From contig CAJUAH010000014.1 of NCBI GenBank assembly GCA_910584375.1, positions 1 through 64,000 on the forward strand: a stretch of 64,000 nt of DNA, in the 5' to 3' direction. Source of the stretch: an uncultured Acetatifactor sp. (lineage in GTDB: Bacteria > Bacillota > Clostridia > Lachnospirales > Lachnospiraceae). Below, in pieces: positions 8,243 through 16,331 of the stretch (position 1 is the first letter of the stretch; every line of letters begins with the position of its first letter). The position numbers were made by a program, and so were the translations under genes. The notes under the pieces are model-generated. The model did no database searches. It was not told the origin of the DNA and saw only the letters and a list, made by a program, of their open reading frames with translations.

Positions 8243-9802
8243 ATGAAGAAGAAAGTATTATCCGGTATTCTGGTGGCCACGATGGTTCTGTCCCTGGCGG
8301 CATGCGGTTCAGAGCCGGCAGGGGGAGATTCGGCGGGCAGCGGCGGCGCGTCCGGGAGCACAGCGTCTGACGGCGCGGCGTCCGGCGGCACATCCGGCGC
8401 GTCGGGAGGCGGCGACGCCTCGAACCTTGAGCCGGTCACGCTGAAGATGTACTTCGGCGGCTGCGACAGCGTCACCGATGACAGTCAGACCATGGCGGCG
8501 GTAAACGCCTATCTGCAGGAAAAGATCAATGTGACGCTGGAGCCCATCTGGGGTTCCTGGAGCTCCAACGAGTACAATAAGTTCGCCAGGGACGGCTACT
8601 GGGTTCGCCTGGACAATGAAGGCAACAACCTGATTGAGAAATATGCCTCCGACCTGTGGAGTACGCTTCCCGAGGTTTTGAGACAGGGCGCCGCCATCGA
8701 GGGCGCGGACGGCTACGGTGTGTACGCGGTACCGGGTTACAAGGATATCGCGACCCAGAACTGTTGGGACGTCAATGTGCCGCTGCTGGAGAAGTACGGC
8801 TATACGGTGGAGGACATCAGGAATACCGATTATTACGGTTTCGGTGAGATTCTGGAGACGGTAAAGAAAGGGGAAGGAGACGACTTTTATCCCCTGCTGG
8901 TGGAGGGAGCGGTGCTGGAGCGTATGGTGACCAATTCCATTATCGTGACCGGCGACAGCGGTACCGGCAACTTTATGTCCTACTATCTGGATCCCAATGA
9001 TGTCTCCAAGCCGGGCAGCCTTGGCGTGAGGATCGAGAACAAGTACGCCACGGACGAATTTGCGAGATTTGCCCAGCAGACCAGAGAGTATTTCAAGTCC
9101 GGTTATATCGATCCCGCATGCGCTAACACGGAGCAGGCCAACGATATCCGCACCCAGAAACAGCTTTCCGGACAGTACCTGATCGGAACCCAGTCCTATT
9201 CCCTGGGTTACGAGCTGCAGGCATCCGAGGAGAGAAAATTCGAGGTGGCCATGGTTCCCTGCACGGACGCATACGTGGACACCACCTCTTCTCAGGGGGC
9301 GATGATGGCGATCTCCACAGTGTCCAAGAATCCGGAGCGGGCCATGATGTTCCTGAACCTGCTGAATACGGATCCCAAGCTGATGACCATGTTGAACTAC
9401 GGCGTGGAAGACGTTCATTACAATCTGAAAGACGGTCTGGTGGAGTTTACGGAGGAGAGAGGACAGTACCAGCCCTGGACAAACGGTATGGGCAATGTGA
9501 CGATCCTGCCGCCCACCGTGGCGCAGGGAGCCGATTTCTGGAACGGTTTCAAGGCATATTACGGCCAGGCCAAGGAGATCCCTCTGCTGGGATACTCTTA
9601 CAACAGCGAGAATATGCAGACCCAGATGGGCAATGTGGCCAATGTGGTGGCGGAGTATATGCTGCCCCTGTGTACGGGAGCGGTGGAACCCTCTGAAAAG
9701 CTGCCGGAATTTCTGGAGAAACTGGATCAGGCGGGCATTAACGATGTATTGAGCGACGCCAACGCCCAATTGGATGCGTTCATGAAGGCAAAAGGAGAGT
9801 AA
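8243..9802 (+). CDS. extracellular sugar-binding lipoprotein of the importer
   Basis: Substrate-binding protein of the LplA type, 519 aa. It starts with a lipoprotein signal peptide (MKKKVLSGILVATMVLSLAAC, cleavage before the Cys in LAAC). A low-complexity Gly/Ser/Ala linker (about 22-60) follows, as is common for lipoproteins tethered to the membrane of Gram-positive cells. The rest matches the large family-1 solute-binding fold. The SD aaaaaggagg is strong, and a TATAAT at 8199-8204 with a poor -35 might give extra transcription. The cytoplasmic partners imply a beta-linked disaccharide or oligosaccharide substrate, but this is inference. Confidence 0.9.
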   Translation: MKKKVLSGILVATMVLSLAACGSEPAGGDSAGSGGASGSTASDGAASGGTSGASGGGDASNLEPVTLKMYFGGCDSVTDDSQTMAAVNAYLQEKINVTLEPIWGSWSSNEYNKFARDGYWVRLDNEGNNLIEKYASDLWSTLPEVLRQGAAIEGADGYGVYAVPGYKDIATQNCWDVNVPLLEKYGYTVEDIRNTDYYGFGEILETVKKGEGDDFYPLLVEGAVLERMVTNSIIVTGDSGTGNFMSYYLDPNDVSKPGSLGVRIENKYATDEFARFAQQTREYFKSGYIDPACANTEQANDIRTQKQLSGQYLIGTQSYSLGYELQASEERKFEVAMVPCTDAYVDTTSSQGAMMAISTVSKNPERAMMFLNLLNTDPKLMTMLNYGVEDVHYNLKDGLVEFTEERGQYQPWTNGMGNVTILPPTVAQGADFWNGFKAYYGQAKEIPLLGYSYNSENMQTQMGNVANVVAEYMLPLCTGAVEPSEKLPEFLEKLDQAGINDVLSDANAQLDAFMKAKGE

Positions 9803-9805
9803 ACG

Positions 9806-10990
9806 ATGGTGGTACGCAGGATCACGGCCGGGGAGAGGAGGCGCGCGGAGGAGATTTTTTCCATCGCCTTTGAGACTCCCTGGCAGGAGGAAACGTACCC
9901 GACGGAGAAATACGCGGCATTTTTAGAAGATGATGAGACGATGACCAGCTGCCTGTCCATCTTACCGTTTTCCGTCTGTTTTGACGGGGAAACGGTAAAG
10001 ATGGCGGGGATCGGAGGGGTATCGTCTCTTCCGCAATATCGAAGAACCGGCGGGATACGCGGCTGTTTTGAGAAAATGCTTCCGGATCTGTACCGGGAGG
10101 GATATGTATTGTCCATGCTCTATCCTTTTTCCACAAACTATTACCGCAAGTTCGGATATGAGGTATGGGCCAGGGGCGCAAGGTATGAGATGGATCTGTC
10201 CTATATTCCCAAACTGTCCCGGGAGGGAGGGTTTATGCTGGCGGACAGTTCCAACCGGGACAGGGCGCTGGAGGATATCCGCCTGCTGACAAAAGAGTGG
10301 GAGGGGCGCTACAACGGCATGGTAAAACTGACAGAGCGGGAGTACGCCTTTGTGACGGAGGCGGATCCGTACCGCAAACAGGAGTTTGTCTATATCCACT
10401 ACGACGGGCTGGGCGCGCCGACGGCATATATGGTGTGCCGCAGGGAACGTGACGGACAGGAGCAGCGCCTGGTATGCTCCCGCTTTGTGTTCCGGGGCAG
10501 AGAAGGAATCGAGGGGCTCCTCACGTTGGCAAAGTCCATGCAGGCGGACCACAGGAGCATTGTTTTTACGCTGCCCACCTCGCTCCGCATTGATTCGCTG
10601 ATAGATGAGTGGTCCATGGGAGCTTACCGGCGCGGCGACGTAAGTCTGGGGATGGCCCGCATTGTGCATGTGGAGTCGGCGCTGAAAGCAGCGCGTTACC
10701 GGGGGAGCGGCAGAGTGTCCCTGGAGATAGCGGACGGGCAGATCGCCGAGAATAACGGCGTATTCACCGTGTGCTTTGAGGGCGGGAGAGCGGTTTCCGT
10801 CGTGCGGGACAGCGGAGAAAAAGCGGTGATCCGTATGGAGATTTCGGAATTTTCCAGATTCCTGACAGGGGCAGTCGACGTGTCCGCGCTGTTGTACAGC
10901 CGCAGGGCATACGGGTTTTCACAGGAGGATCTGGGGGTACTGGGGCAGGTATTTTATGAGAAACCCTGTTTTTTGACGGAATATTTTTGA
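9806..10990 (+). CDS. Eis-like GNAT family N-acetyltransferase
   Basis: Acetyl-CoA dependent N-acetyltransferase of the Eis architecture, 394 aa. An N-terminal GNAT fold includes the acetyl-CoA loop region around GGVSSLPQYRRTGGIRG (about 70-86). A second GNAT-like half follows, then a C-terminal sterol-carrier-protein-like domain. The usual Eis family length is about 400. It begins 3 bp after the binding-protein stop, so it is co-transcribed with the importer. The substrate is unknown; relatives acetylate aminoglycosides or cell-surface amines. Confidence 0.85.
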   Translation: MVVRRITAGERRRAEEIFSIAFETPWQEETYPTEKYAAFLEDDETMTSCLSILPFSVCFDGETVKMAGIGGVSSLPQYRRTGGIRGCFEKMLPDLYREGYVLSMLYPFSTNYYRKFGYEVWARGARYEMDLSYIPKLSREGGFMLADSSNRDRALEDIRLLTKEWEGRYNGMVKLTEREYAFVTEADPYRKQEFVYIHYDGLGAPTAYMVCRRERDGQEQRLVCSRFVFRGREGIEGLLTLAKSMQADHRSIVFTLPTSLRIDSLIDEWSMGAYRRGDVSLGMARIVHVESALKAARYRGSGRVSLEIADGQIAENNGVFTVCFEGGRAVSVVRDSGEKAVIRMEISEFSRFLTGAVDVSALLYSRRAYGFSQEDLGVLGQVFYEKPCFLTEYF

Positions 10991-11012
10991 GGAAAATGTA
11001 AGAGAGATTAAA

Positions 11013-11046
11013 AGGGCATCGGCGGCAGAGCGTCGATGCCTTTTTC
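11013..11046 (+). terminator. rho-independent terminator of the importer/acetyltransferase operon
   Basis: GGCATCGGCG and CGTCGATGCC pair across a short loop and are followed by TTTTTCC. Confidence 0.85.
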
Positions 11047-11089
11047 CTGCACTCGTCCAAAGGAAAGAAGGATGAGAAAGAAAAAAGTC

Positions 11090-11143
11090 TTGCGGAAAAT
11101 AAGGGAGCATGATATAGTGAGTGTATTAAGCGGATTAATACAC
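11090..11143 (+). promoter_or_regulatory. promoter and palindromic operator of the GntR/ABC operon
   Basis: Promoter TTGCGG (11090-11095), 17 bp, TATAGT (11113-11118). Directly downstream, over the predicted start of transcription, is GTGTATTAA-gcgga-TTAATACAC (11121-11143), a perfect 9-bp inverted repeat with 5-bp spacer. Such sites are typical of YtrA-subfamily GntR proteins, so the first gene probably represses its own operon. Confidence 0.8.
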
Positions 11144-11202
11144 TTGGAATACAAACTATTTTGTGACCCTTGATCAAAATCTTAGGGAAGGAGCATATGT
11201 TT

Positions 11203-11709
11203 ATGATCCTGCTGGATTACAGGGACAAGCGCCCAATCTATGAACAGATGGTGGAAAAACTGGAGCGCCTGATCGTCAGCGGAGGGCTGGAGCAGGACAG
11301 TAAGATGCCCAGTGTCCGCAGTATGGCTGTGGAACTGGCGGTAAATCCCAATACGGTGCAGAGAGCCTATACATTGCTGGAGCAGGAAGGATATTTGTAT
11401 ACGGTATCCGGAAGGGGGAGTTTTGTGGCGCCGGAGAGGGAGTGGAGAGACGGACAGCTTGGCCGGATGCTGTCGGAATGGGTGGCTATGACCCGCAAGG
11501 CCCGGGACGCGGGTCTTTCCCGGGAAGTCCTGCATGAACAGTTGACTGCCGTATACAGCCGCGGGAATGCGGAGAATGAGAACGGCGGAGAGGACGGTGT
11601 GTCCGGGGCGGCAGAGAAGGATCACAGGCAACCGGCAGTCGGCGGATATGCGGAGAAGGACAATGGGCAACCGGAAGTCGGCGGATGCGCAGACAGGAGG
11701 CAATCATGA
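11203..11709 (+). CDS. GntR family transcriptional regulator, YtrA subfamily
   Basis: DNA-binding repressor of about 168 aa. The N-terminal winged helix (DYRDKRPIYEQMVEKLERLI, then SVRSMAVELAVNPNTVQRAYTLLEQEGY) is the GntR signature. A short C-terminal helical part shows the YtrA class, which lacks a large effector domain. AAGGAG at 11188-11193 gives 9-bp spacing to the ATG at 11203 and 3 bp to the ATG at 11197, so 11203 is preferred. The C-terminal tail is unusual: residues about 133-166 hold near-duplicated runs (EKDHRQPAVGGYAEKDNGQPEVGG). Its stop overlaps the next start (ATGA). The likely target is the operator at 11121. Confidence 0.9.
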   Translation: MILLDYRDKRPIYEQMVEKLERLIVSGGLEQDSKMPSVRSMAVELAVNPNTVQRAYTLLEQEGYLYTVSGRGSFVAPEREWRDGQLGRMLSEWVAMTRKARDAGLSREVLHEQLTAVYSRGNAENENGGEDGVSGAAEKDHRQPAVGGYAEKDNGQPEVGGCADRRQS

Positions 11710-12608
11710 TAGAAGTGAACGATTTACAGAAAAGCTTTGAGGATATCAGAGCCATAGACCATATTACGGCCCGGATCGAGGACGGTCATGTATTTGGGCT
11801 GATCGGGACCAACGGCGCGGGTAAGTCCACTTTTCTGCGACTGCTCTGCGGCGTACTGAAACCTGACCGCGGGCAGGTGCTGGCGGACGGAAGACCGGTG
11901 TATGACAATCCGGCGGTGAAGGGAGATTTTTTCTATATATCCGACGAGATGTTCTTTTTTAAAAACGGAACACCCAAAGATATGGCACAGTTGTATCAGA
12001 CCTATTATCCGGGGTTTGACCGGGAGAGGTACGGCAAGATGCTGGAGAAGTTCGGTCTGGACCCAAGGCGCAAGATAGACACCTTTTCCAAGGGGATGAA
12101 AAAACAGCTGGCAGTGATCTGCGGTATCTGCGCGGGCACCAGATATTTGCTCTGCGACGAGACTTTTGACGGGCTGGACCCGGTGATGCGGCAGGCGGTG
12201 AAGGCGCTGTTTGCCAAAGAGATGGAGGACCGGAACCTGACCCCTGTCATAGCTTCCCACAATCTGCGGGAGCTGGAGGATATCTGCGAATATGTGGGGC
12301 TGCTGCACAAAGGCGGCATTCTCTTTGCCAGGGATCTGGACGATATGAAACTGAATCTGCATAAGGTACAGTGCGTAGTCAAGACCCAGGCCGCTCTGGA
12401 GCATATCAAAAATAATCTGGAGGTAGTGACCATGGATCAACGGGGGACGCTGTACACTTTTACGATCAGGGGTACCCGGGAGCAGTTGGTGGAGTATATG
12501 GAGCTGCTGAACCCTGTGTTTTATGAACTGCTTCCTCTTTCTCTGGAGGAAATCTTTATCAGCGAGACGGAGGTAAACGGATATGACATCAAAGCGATTG
12601 TTTCTTAG
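11706..12608 (+). CDS. ABC transporter ATP-binding protein
   Basis: Cytoplasmic ATPase of 300 aa that energises the membrane protein encoded next. Walker A is GTNGAGKSTF, the signature motif reads FSKGMKKQLAV in place of LSGGQ, Walker B is YLLCDETFDGLD and the switch histidine lies in ASHNLRELEDICEY. The start at 11706 has SD ggaggc and overlaps the GntR stop by 4 bp. It ends 26 bp inside the following gene. This GntR-ATPase-membrane arrangement is the YtrA/YtrB type linked in Bacilli to cell-envelope stress. The substrate here is unknown. Confidence 0.92.
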   Translation: MIEVNDLQKSFEDIRAIDHITARIEDGHVFGLIGTNGAGKSTFLRLLCGVLKPDRGQVLADGRPVYDNPAVKGDFFYISDEMFFFKNGTPKDMAQLYQTYYPGFDRERYGKMLEKFGLDPRRKIDTFSKGMKKQLAVICGICAGTRYLLCDETFDGLDPVMRQAVKALFAKEMEDRNLTPVIASHNLRELEDICEYVGLLHKGGILFARDLDDMKLNLHKVQCVVKTQAALEHIKNNLEVVTMDQRGTLYTFTIRGTREQLVEYMELLNPVFYELLPLSLEEIFISETEVNGYDIKAIVS

Positions 12609-14865
12609 GGGAATGGCGGACGACATGCGGCATAAGGTCTGGATGCTGGCATTGTCTGTGCTGGGGAGTTTTCTGTCGATGCCGGTCTTGTGGCTGCTGC
12701 GCTACCGCGACGTGAGCGTGGGCAGCATAACAATGAGTCTGTCTGCGATGGCGCCGGAGAGGGCCGCGGAGGCCATTCAGGAATCCATCAATTCCATGGC
12801 GGATTTTTACAGGCAGGAAATGATGCTGTCAACAGGCATAATAGCCATCTTGGGGGCCCTGATCGTGGGAGTGGAATGCTTTCATTATCTGCAGCAGAAA
12901 TCCATGGTGGATACCTGGCACAGTCTGCCGGTGAGCAGGCTGCAGCTATTTGGGCTCAAATATATCAACGGAGTGTTGATCTGGCTGGTTCCCTATCTGG
13001 TCAGCATGGTCCTGACGCTGCTGTTTTCCGGCGTACTGCTGGCCAGAATAAATGCTTTGAGCGGGATGACCAGACTGATCCGGGAGGCAGGGATCAATAC
13101 GGCCATACTTATATTGGTCTTTTTATTGGTCTACCACCTGATGCTGCTCTCCGCCACGCTTACAGGCAACTCGCTGAATACGTTGGCTTTGGCTGTCATA
13201 CTGGGCTGCGGCGCTGTCGCCGCCTATATGATGTGGCTGATATTCATGGTCACTTATTTTGAGACTTACCGCCCCACGGGAGAGGGATCGTACGCAGTCC
13301 TGGGCTGCTCGCCGCTGATTATGCCTTTCTTTCTGCTGTACTGTCGTGTGGAGGATGAGTTTATGGTTCCGGGCTTTCCTGTGAGTTCCATTCTGCTCTG
13401 TATAGCGGCGGCATTGGCGATGGGAGCGCTGGCATTGTTTTTTTATATAAGAAGGCCCTCCGAGCGGGCGGGGAGAGGAGTGGATATAAAGTGGCTTGCG
13501 GCGATACTGCGCGTATTTGTGGGCTCCCTGGCGGGTATGGGCGGCTGGATGTTTATGCATCTGCTGACGGGAGGCGTCGCCTGGAGCATCTTTGGGATGC
13601 TGCTGGGCGGGGGGCTGGTCTATGGCGTGTCGGATGTAGTCTTCTCCATGGATTTTAAGGCTTTTTTCCGGCATAAATGGAGTATGGCGTGTTCGCTGTT
13701 TCTGGTGCTGCTGATTGGCGTCGGGTTCAGAGAGGACTGGATGGGGTATGACAGTTATCTGCCCCCGCAGGATAGTATAGAAAAGATTTCCATTGCCTGC
13801 CAGTCCTACGGCTATGGATTAAGTTCCGAACAGATATTGGAGGATGTGGAACTGACAGACAAGGCACAGATATATGCCTTTTTGGAGAGAGGGATAGAGA
13901 ATGTATTTGGCAGGGCCCACAAACCGGAGAGACAGGCGATCGTGGACGCATATCTGGGAGGAGACCGTTATCGCAGGGATACTTTTTTGGCCAGGGTGAC
14001 ACTGTCAGGCGGCCGAAGTTACTGCCGTGTATACCCCTATTATGAGTGGGACGAGGACGTGGTGACGCCCCTGCTGTGCAGCGAGGAGTATGCCAGAGCG
14101 GCTTATTATCTGCCGGAGGATGTGATAGACGCCTGCGTCAGTATGCATATCTCCAGCGGCATTAACAATGGCGGCGGCCTGAGGAATGTGGAGATAAAGG
14201 ATGAGAGCATCATGCGGAAGGTGGCGGAGAGCTATAACATGGATCTGCTGGATGATCCGGAAGGGATCATCCGGGGACAGGATCGCCTGCTGGGGCAGAT
14301 CGTTGTGAGGACGCAGGCCTGGAATCGCAGCGTCACGCTGGATCTCTTTGAGGGTATGACGCACACGTTGGAAACGCTGGATAATAGCGGTATACGGATC
14401 TTTGATCTGCCCAGGAAGGCGGAAGAGGTGGAAAGCATCACGTTTGAGGTGGATCGGGAGCGTTATCTGTATGGCGGGGACGAGCCCATCAGACCGGTGG
14501 AGTGGAGTATCCGGGGCTGGTTTGGAGTGTTTCCGGACAGTATGCCCGGGAGGGCGGAAGAGGAGCCCCGGACGGGAACGGACAGCCCATCCTCGGCGGC
14601 GGAATATGCAGCGCTTTCGGAGAGTGATGTTTCGGAGGACGACTACCGCTTTACAGTCACTGATCCGGAGAAGATCGAGGAATTGCTGGGGCTGGTTCAG
14701 TATACCCATATGCGCCATGCGGTGGGAGTGTTCACGCAGGACTTTGTGTCGGATGTGACCATACGGGACAGCGAAGGCGTGGAGTGGGAAGTATATCTGC
14801 GAAGGGGCGCTCTGCCGGAGGAGTATGTGCAGAGATTTATCCGGGAGGCGGAGAGCAACCGCTGA
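12583..14865 (+). CDS. ABC-type membrane protein with large C-terminal extracytoplasmic domain
   Basis: Membrane component of 760 aa. The N-terminal 380 residues contain about nine hydrophobic segments typical of ABC-2 type permeases (GVECFHYLQQKSMVDTWHSL is the characteristic cytoplasmic stretch of this group). The last 370 residues are mostly hydrophilic with few hydrophobic stretches, resembling DUF6449-type tails. Translation is coupled to the ATPase by a 26-bp overlap. No terminator is obvious before the next promoter at 14961. The role is probably export or sensing of envelope-active compounds, by analogy only. Confidence 0.8.
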   Translation: MTSKRLFLRGMADDMRHKVWMLALSVLGSFLSMPVLWLLRYRDVSVGSITMSLSAMAPERAAEAIQESINSMADFYRQEMMLSTGIIAILGALIVGVECFHYLQQKSMVDTWHSLPVSRLQLFGLKYINGVLIWLVPYLVSMVLTLLFSGVLLARINALSGMTRLIREAGINTAILILVFLLVYHLMLLSATLTGNSLNTLALAVILGCGAVAAYMMWLIFMVTYFETYRPTGEGSYAVLGCSPLIMPFFLLYCRVEDEFMVPGFPVSSILLCIAAALAMGALALFFYIRRPSERAGRGVDIKWLAAILRVFVGSLAGMGGWMFMHLLTGGVAWSIFGMLLGGGLVYGVSDVVFSMDFKAFFRHKWSMACSLFLVLLIGVGFREDWMGYDSYLPPQDSIEKISIACQSYGYGLSSEQILEDVELTDKAQIYAFLERGIENVFGRAHKPERQAIVDAYLGGDRYRRDTFLARVTLSGGRSYCRVYPYYEWDEDVVTPLLCSEEYARAAYYLPEDVIDACVSMHISSGINNGGGLRNVEIKDESIMRKVAESYNMDLLDDPEGIIRGQDRLLGQIVVRTQAWNRSVTLDLFEGMTHTLETLDNSGIRIFDLPRKAEEVESITFEVDRERYLYGGDEPIRPVEWSIRGWFGVFPDSMPGRAEEEPRTGTDSPSSAAEYAALSESDVSEDDYRFTVTDPEKIEELLGLVQYTHMRHAVGVFTQDFVSDVTIRDSEGVEWEVYLRRGALPEEYVQRFIREAESNR

Positions 14866-15193
14866 CAGAGGGGCAATGTTGCGAGAGGCCAATTATATGG
14901 TGATAAATGACATTTTGACAAATAGTTCTACTGAGTTGTAAACTGGGGTCCATAAAATGATTGCTTTTTGTCTTAAATAATGCTATAGTGGTTTCGTGTT
15001 CGCGCACCCTTCTATCAGGGTGCGCTGTCTGAACCCCGATCTATTCGGGGATTTTACGGGGCAGTTCGTCCCGAATTTACCGGATCATACCAACAGGAAT
15101 GAGCGATGCGGAGACCGATGCCGTGTCTCGTATTGCGCAGCGGTACTCTTTTATGCTCTTGTGCCGCTATCACACAACAGAAAGGAATCGCCT
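14866..15193 (+). other. 328-bp leader region of the Rpn-family gene: promoter plus hairpins
   Basis: Promoter TTGCTT (14961-14966), 17 bp, TATAGT (14984-14989), giving a transcript start near 14996 and a 5' untranslated region of about 200 nt. The leader opens with two perfect stem-loops: GCGCACCCT/AGGGTGCGC (15003-15026) and CCCCGA/TCGGGG (15035-15051). The rest has no coding signal. The SD aaagga precedes the ATG at 15194. A second TTGACA at 14915-14920 lacks a good -10. Confidence 0.6.
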
Positions 15194-16297
15194 ATGACAG
15201 ACAAAGATCAGTTCCCTATCCACAATCCCAAGCTCCGGGACAACAGCAGCAAACTCATATTTTCAGACAATATCCTGAGTTCCCAATTCCTGCGGGACTA
15301 CGCCGATATGGATATCCTGCGCCATATCCAGCCAGAAGATATCGAGGATGTGTCGGAACGCTATGTTCCCCTCTACAGTACGGAACGCGAAAGTGATACG
15401 GTCAAGAAAGTGAACATCTACAAGTACTTGAACCTGACGGAGGAGGAAAAAAGATCCCTTGATCCCCTGGATCTTCCCCTTTATGTCATTTCTCTGGTTG
15501 AACACAAGACAAATGTGGAGTATAATGTAGCCATGCAGCTACTGCGGTACATGGTTCATATCTGGGAAGATTATGAAAGAGAGATGAACCGGCTGTATCC
15601 TCATATCAGCGGCCGGAAGGATTTTCGATATCCGCCGATCCTGCCCATCGTATATTATGAAGGGACTGCCGGATGGACGGCTCCTCAGGATCTGGCAGAC
15701 CGGATCCTGTGTGGGGAACTGCTGGGGAAATATCTGCCCCATTTTCAGTACCAGCTCATAACGCTGCATGATATCAGCAACACAGACCTGTTGGCAAAGG
15801 GCGACGAGATATCTCTGGCCATGCTGATCAACAAGATCCAGACTCCGGAGGACATGTCCGCGTTTGCGGGACTGTCCGGGGAGCAGTTGGATGGTATACT
15901 GAAGGACACTCCCGAGCATTTGCTGGAGATCCTGTCCAAAGTATTCCGGGCGCTGCTCTACAATATGCATATGCCGGAGGACGAGGTGGAGGACGTCGTC
16001 GCCAGGATAAAGGAGCGCAAGATGGGAAGACTGTTTGAAAATGTGACGATGGACATACAGGCGGAGAGACGTAACACGGCCGAGGCACGGGCGGAGAGGG
16101 ATCTCGCGCTGCAGGAGAGAAATGTTGCGCTGCAGGAGCGTGATATTGTGCATCGGGATCTGGAAATTCACAAGCATATTCTCCGCATGATCGCCCGGCG
16201 CTGTCCCGATGACGAGATCGTCGCATCCTTAACGCGGCATTTCCATCTGACCGCCGAACAGGCAGCGGAAATATTAAAACAGGCATTTGAGGAATAG
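15194..16297 (+). CDS. Rpn family recombination-promoting nuclease/putative transposase
   Basis: PD-(D/E)XK superfamily protein of the Rpn (transposase_31, YhgA-like) group, 367 aa. The nuclease core is N-terminal, with DLPLYVISLVEHKT placing the ExK motif at Glu103-Lys105. VAMQLLRYMVHIWEDY and PPILPIVYYEG follow, both typical of the family. The C-terminal third is a charged coiled coil with a duplicated run (AERDLALQERNVALQERD). Family members in E. coli are Ca2+/Mg2+-dependent DNases that promote RecA-independent recombination, and many Clostridia carry several copies. The ATG at 15194 is chosen for its SD; the frame is open upstream through the leader but without a credible start. Confidence 0.88.
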   Translation: MTDKDQFPIHNPKLRDNSSKLIFSDNILSSQFLRDYADMDILRHIQPEDIEDVSERYVPLYSTERESDTVKKVNIYKYLNLTEEEKRSLDPLDLPLYVISLVEHKTNVEYNVAMQLLRYMVHIWEDYEREMNRLYPHISGRKDFRYPPILPIVYYEGTAGWTAPQDLADRILCGELLGKYLPHFQYQLITLHDISNTDLLAKGDEISLAMLINKIQTPEDMSAFAGLSGEQLDGILKDTPEHLLEILSKVFRALLYNMHMPEDEVEDVVARIKERKMGRLFENVTMDIQAERRNTAEARAERDLALQERNVALQERDIVHRDLEIHKHILRMIARRCPDDEIVASLTRHFHLTAEQAAEILKQAFEE

Positions 16298-16331
16298 AAC
16301 CGGATACAGGAAAGGAAGAACAGGCAGGGTT

